Source: Actinomycetes bacterium
GTDB lineage: Bacteria; Actinomycetota; Actinomycetes; Mycobacteriales; Mycobacteriaceae
NCBI GenBank assembly: GCA_023460175.1
Contig: JAEWRC010000057.1
Coordinates: 1-19,990, forward strand
Direction of reading: 5' to 3'
DNA: 19,990 nucleotides
Shown piece by piece: positions 14,043 through 19,990 of this stretch (position 1 is its first letter; every line of letters starts with the position of its first letter). The notes under the pieces were generated by a model. It had not been told where the DNA came from and searched no databases. It worked only from the letters and a program-made list of their open reading frames with translations. A program made the translations under genes and the position numbers.

Positions 14043-14870
14043 GTGCGGGACGGTCTGGGCCCGGCCCGGCTGCGGTTGTGGGGCGGCAACGTGCACGACG
14101 AGCTGCAATCCCGGTTCGGCATCGGCGCCAAAGTGCTTGCCGGCGAAGTGGTTCTGCCCGACGGCACGGTGGTCGACGCGACCACCACGGCGTCGGCGGG
14201 GGCGCAGGTCTTCTTCTATCGGGATCTGCCCGAGGAGATCGAGGTCCCCTTCGACATCCCGATCCTGCACCGCGACGACGACCTCGTGGTGGTGGACAAG
14301 CCGCACTTCCTGGCAACCATGCCGCGCGGGGCGCACGTCGCGCAGACCGCGCTGGTGCGGTTGCGTCGGGAACTGGGCCTCGACGAACTCAGCCCGGCGC
14401 ACCGCCTGGACCGGCTGACCGCCGGCGTGCTGCTGTTCACCGCGCGCCCCGAGATCCGCGGCGCGTACCAGACGATGTTCGCCCGCGGCGCGGTGCGCAA
14501 GCGTTATCTCGCGGTGGCGCACGGGGTTCCGCGGCTGGCGCTGCCGACGGTGATCCGCGACCGGATCGTCAAGCGGCGCGGGGAATTGCAGGCCGTCGTC
14601 GAGCCCGGCGAACCGAACGCCGAAACCCTCGTCGAGGCCGTCGGCACCGACACCTACCGGCTGAGCCCGCGCACCGGGCGGACGCATCAGCTGCGGGTGC
14701 ACATGGCCTCGCTCGGGGTGCCGATCGCCGGTGATCCGTTGTACCCCACGGTCGAAGACGTTGCGCCCGGGGATTTTTCGACGCCGCTGCGGCTGGTGGC
14801 GCAGGCCTTGGAGTTCGAGGATCCGCTCACCGGCCAGCTCCGCCGGTTCGTCACCGAGCGACGGCCGTGA
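14043..14870 (+). CDS. RluA-type 23S rRNA/tRNA pseudouridine synthase (Rv3300c homologue)
   Basis: The enzyme isomerises uridine to pseudouridine in structured RNA. The catalytic aspartate D123 lies in HRLDRLTAG (120-128), the RluA signature, and the RNA-site motif RTGRTHQLRVH is at 210-220. The N-terminal part (about 15-50) has an S4-like look (DELQSRFG.. AGEVVLPDG). VVDKPH precedes the catalytic domain as usual. The start is uncertain: GTG 14043 is the only normal start codon near, but the preceding in-frame residues PLP appear conserved in relatives, so a rarer codon such as ATT 14010 (ISRRRHPAPLP) is possible. No ribosome site is seen, which suggests coupling to glpD2, 28 bases upstream. 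The stop abuts the convergent tetR stop. Confidence 0.85.
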   Translation: MRDGLGPARLRLWGGNVHDELQSRFGIGAKVLAGEVVLPDGTVVDATTTASAGAQVFFYRDLPEEIEVPFDIPILHRDDDLVVVDKPHFLATMPRGAHVAQTALVRLRRELGLDELSPAHRLDRLTAGVLLFTARPEIRGAYQTMFARGAVRKRYLAVAHGVPRLALPTVIRDRIVKRRGELQAVVEPGEPNAETLVEAVGTDTYRLSPRTGRTHQLRVHMASLGVPIAGDPLYPTVEDVAPGDFSTPLRLVAQALEFEDPLTGQLRRFVTERRP

Positions 14871-15557
14871 TCACTCGTCGGCTGCGCGCCACCCGATCAC
14901 GCCCACGGTGATCATCCGCAACTGCCGGATGGCGGTGCGCCGGATCTCCTCGATGGCCGCGGGATCGGAGGTGTCCTCCAGGGCCTCGGCGATGGAGATC
15001 ATCGCGTTGACGAACAGCATCGCCAGGATGTTGAGGTCCTCGCTGCTCCACTCCGACAAGCCGGGGAAGCGGGCCAGGTCGATGGCCAGCTCCGAGGTGA
15101 TCAACCGGATCTCGGTGCGGATCGCGTAGCGCAGCACCGCGACGCCGCTGGAGCGCTCGCGGGTGATGAATCGCCAGTGCTCGGGGCGTTCGGTGATGCC
15201 GCTGATCACGATGTCCACCGACGAGTCGATGGTGCGGGTCGGGTCCAGTTTGCCGGCGCGCGCCCCGCGCAGCATGTCGCGCAGGGTGCGGAAGGACTCG
15301 TCGATGAGGACCAGGCCCAGGGCCTCCATGGAGTCGAAGTGCCGGTAGAACGCCGTCGGAGCGATGCCGGCCTCCCGGGCGACCTCGCGCAGGCTCAGCG
15401 CGCTGAAGCTGTCCTCGGCGAGCAGTTTGAGCGCGGCGTCGACGATGGCGCGCCGGGTGGCCTCCTTGCGCTCGATCCGGGAGACGACGTCGCGGGATCG
15501 CGACCCGCGGGAGCGTCCGGACCGCGATGTATGTGATTTGGGAGTACGACTGTTCAC
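14871..15557 (-). CDS. FabR/DesT-like TetR-family repressor of fatty-acid desaturation
   Basis: 228 residues. The helix-turn-helix at about 54-76 reads SLREVAREAGIAPTAFYRHF, which differs from E. coli FabR (as remembered) by one residue in this stretch, and the ligand domain keeps FabR-like blocks (LIDESFRTLR, FITRERSSG, QLRMI near the C-terminus). FabR and the Pseudomonas DesT repress unsaturated-fatty-acid genes and respond to acyl-CoA or acyl-ACP saturation. A Ser/Arg-rich basic extension of about 29 residues precedes the DNA-binding domain. The start is GTG, inside an 18-bp FabR-like site; a TAAGTT box lies 9 bases upstream. It is divergent from an oxidoreductase-desaturase operon and its stop abuts that of the pseudouridine synthase gene (TGATCA). 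The role as local repressor is inferred but well supported. Confidence 0.85.
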   Translation of the reverse strand: MNSRTPKSHTSRSGRSRGSRSRDVVSRIERKEATRRAIVDAALKLLAEDSFSALSLREVAREAGIAPTAFYRHFDSMEALGLVLIDESFRTLRDMLRGARAGKLDPTRTIDSSVDIVISGITERPEHWRFITRERSSGVAVLRYAIRTEIRLITSELAIDLARFPGLSEWSSEDLNILAMLFVNAMISIAEALEDTSDPAAIEEIRRTAIRQLRMITVGVIGWRAADE

Positions 15558-15558
15558 T
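15541..15558. promoter_or_regulatory. Candidate operator O1 at the tetR start
   Basis: GGAGTACGACTGTTCACT matches O2 (15621-15638) at 13 of 18 positions, keeping GTAC and TGTTCAC. It covers the tetR GTG (15557-15555), which suits autoregulation. As a dyad it is weaker than O2 (4 of 9 positions per arm). Confidence 0.45.
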
Positions 15559-15566
15559 GAGTGTGA

Positions 15567-15572
15567 AACTTA
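15567..15572 (-). promoter_or_regulatory. Possible -10 box of tetR
   Basis: TAAGTT on the minus strand fits TAnnnT, 9 bases before the GTG, which would leave a leader of about two bases. No -35 is evident. Confidence 0.35.
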
Positions 15573-15620
15573 CCACAATGGAGCAATTTTTCATTGACGG
15601 GAGGTCGCCTGCTGCCGCAC

Positions 15621-15638
15621 GGTGTACACATGTTCACC
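15621..15638. promoter_or_regulatory. Candidate operator O2 (FabR-like palindrome) at the oxidoreductase start
   Basis: GGTGTACACATGTTCACC is an 18-bp dyad with 7 of 9 positions paired in each arm, extended by one C/G pair outside. It keeps the GTACAnnTGTTC core of the E. coli FabR operator as I remember it. It spans the ATG at 15630, so a bound repressor would block transcription initiation or early elongation of the operon. Confidence 0.6.
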
Positions 15639-16703
15639 GAAACACGTAAGCCCCGACTGCGGGACAAGCTGCTGCGATCGCCGCTGATGAGCGTGCTGAC
15701 CGGGCCGCACGGCGTGGACAGCTACACCGAGCTTGTGGACCCGGCCTGGACGAATCGCGAGGCCAGGGCCACCGTGCTGGCGGTGCGGCGGCAGACCTCC
15801 CGCAGTGTCACTCTGACGCTGGAACCGAACCGGTTGGGCGAACGGATGTTCGCCGGATTCCAGGCCGGCCAGCACCTCAACGTCACCGTCGAGGTCGACG
15901 GCCGACGCCACACCCGGTGCTACTCGCCGGCCAACGGCGAGAACGCCGGGCTGATTGAACTGACGATCGGCCGCCACGAGGGCGGGCTGGTGTCGTCGTA
16001 CCTGTACGACCACGCCCGTCCGGGCCTGGTCGTGGGCCTGGGCGCCCCGGCCGGCGACTTCACCCTGGACCCCGCCGCGCGGCGGGTGCTGCTGGTCTCG
16101 GGCGGCAGCGGCATCACGCCGGTGCTCTCGATGCTGCGGACGCTGCGCGCCCGGGGCGCCGCGACCGAGATCGCGTTCGTGCACTACGCCCGCGGCCCCG
16201 AGGACGTCAGCTACGCCCGCGAACTGGCCGCGATGGGCGATGTCCGGGTGCTGTTCGGCTACACCCGCTCGGGCGACGGCGACCTTGTCGGCCGCCTCGA
16301 CGCCGGGCACCTGGACGCCGCCATGACCGACCCCGATGCGGTGTACGTCTGCGGACCGTCGGGTCTGGTCGAGGCGGTGCGCGCCCACCACCCGTCGGCC
16401 CGCTCGGAAAGCTTCGTGCCGCCGGTCTTCGCCGTGCCCGCGGAGGCCTCCGGCGGGCGGGTGTCGTTCACCGACAGCGCCGTCTCCGTCGACGACGACG
16501 GCCGCCCACTGCTGCAACAGGCCGAGGACGCCGGACTGCAGCCGCAGAGCGGATGCCGGATGGGCATCTGCAACACCTGCACCCGCCGCAAGACCCGCGG
16601 CGCGGTGAAGAACCTGACCACCGGCGCGGTGTCCACCGCCGACGACGAGGACGTGCGGATTTGCGTCTCGGTTCCCGTCGGCGACGTCGACATCGCGTTG
16701 TAA
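15630..16703 (+). CDS. Three-domain 2Fe-2S flavin oxidoreductase (desaturase electron donor)
   Basis: 357 residues, built like Rv3230c of M. tuberculosis: an FAD-binding barrel with RCYS (96-99), an NAD(P)H domain with GGSGITP (158-164) and a later CGPSG, and a C-terminal plant-type ferredoxin domain. The iron-sulfur ligands are C309, C314 and C317 in CRMGICNTC and C345 in ICVS. It moves electrons from NAD(P)H through flavin and 2Fe-2S to a partner, here the desaturase encoded 32 bases downstream. In M. tuberculosis Rv3230c serves DesA3 in this way. The ATG at 15630 is chosen; a TTG 12 codons upstream is possible, but the sequence before the ATG is unlike the family. The start lies inside palindrome O2. 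Cytosolic; no signal or membrane helix. Confidence 0.88.
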   Translation: MFTETRKPRLRDKLLRSPLMSVLTGPHGVDSYTELVDPAWTNREARATVLAVRRQTSRSVTLTLEPNRLGERMFAGFQAGQHLNVTVEVDGRRHTRCYSPANGENAGLIELTIGRHEGGLVSSYLYDHARPGLVVGLGAPAGDFTLDPAARRVLLVSGGSGITPVLSMLRTLRARGAATEIAFVHYARGPEDVSYARELAAMGDVRVLFGYTRSGDGDLVGRLDAGHLDAAMTDPDAVYVCGPSGLVEAVRAHHPSARSESFVPPVFAVPAEASGGRVSFTDSAVSVDDDGRPLLQQAEDAGLQPQSGCRMGICNTCTRRKTRGAVKNLTTGAVSTADDEDVRICVSVPVGDVDIAL

Positions 16704-16721
16704 CTGCATCGCGCTCTGAGC

Positions 16722-16728
16722 AAGGAGG
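16722..16728 (+). promoter_or_regulatory. Strong ribosome-binding site of the desaturase gene
   Basis: AAGGAGG lies 7 bases before the ATG at 16736. It is the best Shine-Dalgarno match in the window and settles the start of the second operon gene, whose frame is open well upstream. Confidence 0.85.
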
Positions 16729-16735
16729 CTCAATC

Positions 16736-17845
16736 ATGACCATCGCCCTGACCACCCCCATCGAACCCACCCCCGTCGAACGCACCCTCGAGAAGACCGT
16801 CGACGGCAAGACCGTGCGTATGAGCGCCGAGCAGGTCGAGGCCTTCGGCGCCGAACTCGACGCCATCAAGGAACGCGTGATCGCCGACCTCGGTGAGCGC
16901 GACGCCGCCTACATCCGCCGCATGGTCAAGACCCAGCGCGGACTCGAGATCGGCGGCCGCGCACTGCTGTACCTGCCGCCGCTGTGGCCCGTCGCCACGG
17001 CGATGCTCGGCGTGAGCAAGATCATCGACAACATGGAGATCGGCCACAACGTCATGCACGGCCAGTACGACTGGATGGGCGATCCGGCGCTGCAGGGCCG
17101 CGTCTTCGAATGGGACACGGCCTGCCCGGCCGAGCACTGGCGGCACTCGCACAACTACATGCACCACACCTACACCAACATCGTCGACATGGACCGCGAC
17201 ATCGGCTACGGCATCCTGCGGATGAGCAAGGACCAGAAGTGGAGTCCCTACTTCCTGGGCAACCCGGTCTACGCGTTCCTGCTGATGGTGCTGTTCCAGT
17301 ACGGCGTGGCGCTGCATGAGATGGAGACCGAGCGCATCCGCGCCGGGGAGATCACCGTCGGCGACAAACGCGAAGTGCTCAAAGAGATCTGGCACAAGAC
17401 CAAGAAGCAGACGCTGAAGGACTATGTGGCCTTCCCGTTGCTGGCGGGCCCGTTCGCCCCGTTCGTCTTCGCGGGCAACCTGACGGCCAACCTGATGCGC
17501 AACGTCTGGGCGTTCATGATCATCTTCTGCGGGCATTTCCCGGCCGGCACCCAGGAGTTCTCCATCGAGGAGACCAAGGCCGAGACGCGCGGGCAGTGGT
17601 ACTTCCGGCAGATCCTCGGCTCGGCGAACCTGACCGGCGGCAAGCTGTTCCACATCCTCAGCGGCAACCTGTCCTTCCAGATCGAGCACCACCTGTTCCC
17701 GGACCTGCCCGCGCACCGCTACGCCGAGATCTCGGGCGAGGTCCGCGACATCTGCCGGCGCTACGGGATCCCGTACAACTCCGGCTCGCTGCCCAAGCAG
17801 TTCGCCTCGGTGGTGCGCAAGATCGTCCGCCTGGCGCTGCCCTGA
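16736..17845 (+). CDS. Membrane acyl-CoA/fatty-acid desaturase, DesA3-like
   Basis: 369 residues. Three histidine boxes of membrane di-iron desaturases are present: HNVMH (H104, H108), HSHNYMHH (H137, H139, H143, H144) and QIEHH (Q315, H318, H319). The Q in the last box is typical of the DesA3/front-end group. Hydrophobic pairs near 75-100, around 180-200 and 235-265 would anchor it in the cytoplasmic membrane. The first box and its surroundings (HNVMHGQYDWM) closely follow M. tuberculosis DesA3 (Rv3229c), a stearoyl-CoA delta-9 desaturase, but this protein is shorter (DesA3 ~427) and may be a paralogue. The start is fixed by AAGGAGG. It forms a two-gene operon with the oxidoreductase. The exact double-bond position cannot be read from the sequence. 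Confidence 0.9.
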   Translation: MTIALTTPIEPTPVERTLEKTVDGKTVRMSAEQVEAFGAELDAIKERVIADLGERDAAYIRRMVKTQRGLEIGGRALLYLPPLWPVATAMLGVSKIIDNMEIGHNVMHGQYDWMGDPALQGRVFEWDTACPAEHWRHSHNYMHHTYTNIVDMDRDIGYGILRMSKDQKWSPYFLGNPVYAFLLMVLFQYGVALHEMETERIRAGEITVGDKREVLKEIWHKTKKQTLKDYVAFPLLAGPFAPFVFAGNLTANLMRNVWAFMIIFCGHFPAGTQEFSIEETKAETRGQWYFRQILGSANLTGGKLFHILSGNLSFQIEHHLFPDLPAHRYAEISGEVRDICRRYGIPYNSGSLPKQFASVVRKIVRLALP

Positions 17846-17945
17846 GCGGCGCCCCGGCCGACGGCGACGGCACGTAGGTCTTGCCCTGTCGACCCCGAGG
17901 TGCTTGGGTGAGCCCGGACCTGACCAGGCGAGAGGTGTGGACTTG

Positions 17946-18371
17946 ATGCGTGCGGCAATTGCGGCGATGGCGATCTTGGGCGCGGGTGCCTTCGGCGGAG
18001 CCGGGCTGGCCGCGGCCGACCCGGGCGCGCCGAGCGCCGATCAGCTGACCTCGGATCTGCAGGTGGTCCTCAACACCGGGGCCTCCGATGCCGAGCGCGC
18101 CGCCAAGCTGCAGGGCGGTCAGGCCGCCGTGCCGACCGCCAACAACATCGCCAACCAGATGAACCGCTATTCGGCGCTGTTCGACTGGCGGGTGCAGAAC
18201 CCGACCGTCAATGGCGACCGGGTGGACGCCCAGCTGGCGGTGACGGTGCCGGTCATGGGAACCCGCACCCACGACATCTACTGGGTGCAGCAGGACGGCG
18301 ACTGGAAGCTGTCCAACGCCTCGGCCTGTGTGATCGCCACCCAGGTCGCGGCCACCGAGTGCACCGTCTGA
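17946..18371 (+). CDS. Small secreted Mtb12-like protein
   Basis: 141 residues with a Sec signal peptide: MRAAIAAMAILGAGAFGG, then cleavage likely after AAA and before DPGAPSA (about residue 23-24). The mature part begins with SADQLTSDL and later has TNNIANQM-like, VTVPVMGTRTHDI and DGDWKLSNAS segments. This pattern (TAAQLTSLL near the start, NQGGWMLSRASA near the end) resembles Mtb12/CFP-2 (Rv2376c), a low-molecular-weight secreted antigen with a cystatin/NTF2-like fold. Two cysteines near the C-terminus (SACVI and TECTV) could form a disulfide. The ATG is chosen because it starts the signal peptide and has GAGAGG about 10 bases upstream. Its function is unknown. It lies 100 bases after the desaturase and converges on nei with one base between stops. 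Confidence 0.78.
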   Translation: MRAAIAAMAILGAGAFGGAGLAAADPGAPSADQLTSDLQVVLNTGASDAERAAKLQGGQAAVPTANNIANQMNRYSALFDWRVQNPTVNGDRVDAQLAVTVPVMGTRTHDIYWVQQDGDWKLSNASACVIATQVAATECTV

Positions 18372-18372
18372 C

Positions 18373-19125
18373 TCAGCGCTGACACGCCGGGCACCAGTAG
18401 GTGACCCGGTCCCCGGAGCGGTCGGTCTCGATCGCGGTCCCGCAGCGCCGGCACGGCTCGCCCGCGCGGTCGTACACCCACAGGTCGCGCCCCCGGCGGG
18501 TGTCCCCGGTGGTGACGCGTTGGACCCGTAATCGGTTGGTCCACAACATCTGCTGGGCTCGCTGCAGCAACCGCACCGGGTCGGAGACGGTCCCGACGGG
18601 GGTCTGCGGCCGCAGCCCGAACACGAAGCAGAGTTCGTTGGCGTAGACGTTGCCCACCCCGGCCAGCACCCGCTGATCCAGCAGCGTCTCGGCGATCGGG
18701 CGCTCGGGGTCGGCCATCAGGTTGGCCGCGGCGATCTCCGCGGACCAGTCGGACCCCAGCAGATCCGGGCCCAGGTGTGCGACGACGTCGAGATCGTGGG
18801 CGCGCTCCAGGATCTCCAGCACGCCGAGATCGATGCCGACGGCACGGGAATCGGCGGTCTCGAGGATGATCCGGATCTTGTGGGTCGGCACGCGCATCCG
18901 CCCGGTCTGCCAGCTGCCGTCCATCTTCAAATGTGAGTGGATGCTGGCGGTGCCGGCGCGGATGAACAGATGCTTGCCGCGGCAGAGCACCTCGTCGACC
19001 ACCTGACCGCTCAGGTCGACCGTGGCGTAGCGGGGGACCCGGACATCGCAGCGGGTCAGGGTCTTACCCACCAACGCCTCGCGCAGCTTGTGGGCCGTCC
19101 GGTAGACGGTGTCGCCCTCCGGCAT
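18373..19125 (-). CDS. nei: Endonuclease VIII / Nei-type DNA glycosylase
   Basis: 250 residues, matching mycobacterial Nei1 (Rv3297). The catalytic N-terminus after Met removal is P2-E3 in PEGDTVYRTA, with the conserved K51-like lysine in GKHLF. The H2TH region holds LLDQRVLAGVGNVYANE, and the C-terminal zinc finger is CRRCG....YWCPACQ with four cysteines. The enzyme removes oxidised pyrimidines and cuts the strand by beta/delta-elimination. The ATG at 19125 is fixed by PEGD; the open frame upstream belongs to lhr in another frame. Its start overlaps the lhr stop in TGATG by one base, so translation is coupled to the helicase. The pairing suggests joint use in DNA repair. Confidence 0.95.
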   Translation of the reverse strand: MPEGDTVYRTAHKLREALVGKTLTRCDVRVPRYATVDLSGQVVDEVLCRGKHLFIRAGTASIHSHLKMDGSWQTGRMRVPTHKIRIILETADSRAVGIDLGVLEILERAHDLDVVAHLGPDLLGSDWSAEIAAANLMADPERPIAETLLDQRVLAGVGNVYANELCFVFGLRPQTPVGTVSDPVRLLQRAQQMLWTNRLRVQRVTTGDTRRGRDLWVYDRAGEPCRRCGTAIETDRSGDRVTYWCPACQR

Positions 19126-19990
19126 CAGCGCAACCGCAGTCCGCGCGGGGTGCGGGCGAACCCGGCGGCCAGCAGCGCCGCGGAGGCGGCCGAGTCGCGG
19201 TCGGTGAACACCGGTACGCCGTCGATGCGCTCTACCACCAGACCCGGGATCCGGCGCTGCGCCACCAGATCCGCCAGTGCGGCGGCCGCCGCGTTCTGCA
19301 CCCCGGCATCGGCGGTGAAGCTCAGCAGCGAACGCCCGCCCCGTTCGAGATACCACGCCGGCTCGCCGTCGACGAGGGCCACCAGGGCGCCGGCCTTGCG
19401 GCCCGGCCGGTGCGCGCTGTCGGTGTCGGCGGCGCGGGCCGGCCAGGGCAGCGCGGCGCCGTAGGGATTGGCGGGGTCGGTCGCGGCCAGCACCTGCGCG
19501 GCACCGGCCCGGCGTTCGTCGTCGATGGTGTCGGCGAAACCGCGCAGCCGGTCCACCGTGGTGGCCGTCGCGAACTGCGCCCCGCCCAGGGATTCCACGA
19601 AATAGCCGCGCTGGCAGCGGCCGGCCTCCTCCAGCGCGGCGAGCACCTTGTAGAGCATGGCGAACCCGCCCGGGGTGTTCTCGGCGGCCACCGCGCCGCG
19701 GGTGAGCACACCGTGGCGGGCCAGCAGCTGGTCGGCCTGGAAGTGCGCCCGCACCGTCGAATCCAGCTCGACGCCCGGCAGCAGCGACCAGCGGCCGGCC
19801 ACGGTCGGGTCAGCCTCGCGCGCGTGCGCGCCCAGATGGGTGCTGACGCGGTAGTTCCGCATCCGGGGGGCGCGCCGGTGCCGGTGCGCCGGGGTGCTCG
19901 AGCGGCGGGCGCCGGGGCGGCGCTGGCCGGCCCGCAGCGCCCGCACCGGCGCGCACGTGTCGCCGGTGCCGTGGCCGGCCCAGCTCAGTT
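19125..19990 (-). CDS. lhr: Large helicase-related protein Lhr, C-terminal end (partial)
   Basis: The gene runs in from the right edge; about 288 C-terminal residues are present and the stop is at 19125-19127. The segments RHGVLTRGAVAAE, RCQRGYFVESLGGAQF, VLAATDPANPYGAALPWP and ALVALVDGEPAWYLERGG are typical of the Lhr C-terminal domain, which in the M. smegmatis protein (~1500 residues) is a winged-helix array with an AlkZ-like (HTH_42) end. The superfamily 2 helicase core lies outside the window. Lhr is a 3'-5' translocase on single-stranded DNA that unwinds RNA:DNA hybrids and is induced by DNA damage. The TGATG junction couples nei to it. The N-terminal part of the visible region is rich in Arg and Pro and may be a linker. 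Confidence 0.88.
   Translation of the reverse strand, partial: LSWAGHGTGDTCAPVRALRAGQRRPGARRSSTPAHRHRRAPRMRNYRVSTHLGAHAREADPTVAGRWSLLPGVELDSTVRAHFQADQLLARHGVLTRGAVAAENTPGGFAMLYKVLAALEEAGRCQRGYFVESLGGAQFATATTVDRLRGFADTIDDERRAGAAQVLAATDPANPYGAALPWPARAADTDSAHRPGRKAGALVALVDGEPAWYLERGGRSLLSFTADAGVQNAAAAALADLVAQRRIPGLVVERIDGVPVFTDRDSAASAALLAAGFARTPRGLRLR

Noticed and set aside
12263..14188. Minus-strand open frame of about 640 codons antisense to glpD2
   Set aside because: It mirrors conserved GlpD2 codons; no start signal, no motif, typical antisense shadow at this GC content.
15594..15629. TTG at 15594 as start of the oxidoreductase
   Set aside because: The 12 extra residues do not resemble the family, and the ATG at 15630 gives a normal N-terminus; not excluded fully.
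1..19990. Horizontal transfer, prophage, IS, CRISPR or defence island
   Set aside because: No transposase, integrase, direct-repeat array, tRNA junction or clear composition break was seen; gene order is that of a conserved mycobacterial core region with small replacements.

Overview
The window looks like chromosomal core from a high-GC mycobacterium, most likely a fast-growing Mycolicibacterium. This rests on protein-level recognition: nearly every gene corresponds to a member of the M. tuberculosis Rv3296-Rv3314c block (lhr, nei, glpD2, lpdA, Rv3304, amiA1, amiB1, deoD/punA, pmmB, upp, Rv3311/satS, add, deoA), in the same relative order. No rRNA, tRNA, CRISPR array, IS element or phage gene is visible, and no stretch longer than about 170 bases lacks a gene.

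Layout. Bases 1-7.6 kb hold nucleoside/base salvage and sugar-phosphate genes: the 3' end of deoA, then add, upp and punA, with pmmB. Interleaved are satS (the SecA2-pathway chaperone gene) and a small four-helix membrane protein lying where M. tuberculosis has sapM. A divergent MarR / AbrB-type permease pair sits between pmmB and punA. Bases 7.6-14.9 kb hold the translationally coupled M20 amidohydrolases amiB1-amiA1, a gamma-glutamylcyclotransferase-like protein, the flavoprotein lpdA, glpD2 and an RluA-type pseudouridine synthase; phoY1, which separates the last two in M. tuberculosis, is absent. Bases 14.9-17.9 kb hold a lipid-desaturation module: a FabR/DesT-like TetR repressor divergent from a 2Fe-2S oxidoreductase and a membrane desaturase of the DesA3 type. 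Bases 17.9-20 kb hold a small secreted Mtb12-like protein and the 3' end of lhr coupled to nei (DNA repair).

How the genes work together. Deoxynucleoside and nucleoside breakdown (deoA, add, punA) and uracil salvage (upp) form a scattered purine/pyrimidine salvage set. The oxidoreductase and desaturase look like an electron-transfer pair that unsaturates fatty acyl chains. The adjacent TetR protein carries a DNA-recognition helix almost the same as that of E. coli FabR, and two 18-bp sites shaped like the FabR operator sit exactly on the two divergent start codons. This is the most coherent regulatory system in the window.

Gene arrangement is strongly alternating. Many divergent starts carry a TAnnnT-like -10 box only 6-8 bases upstream of the start codon, which predicts leaderless transcripts. 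Several convergent pairs overlap or abut at their stop codons; only two (add/satS and amiA1/Rv3304-like) leave room for a stem-loop. All family assignments are from reading the sequence and memory of the families; no database search was run.
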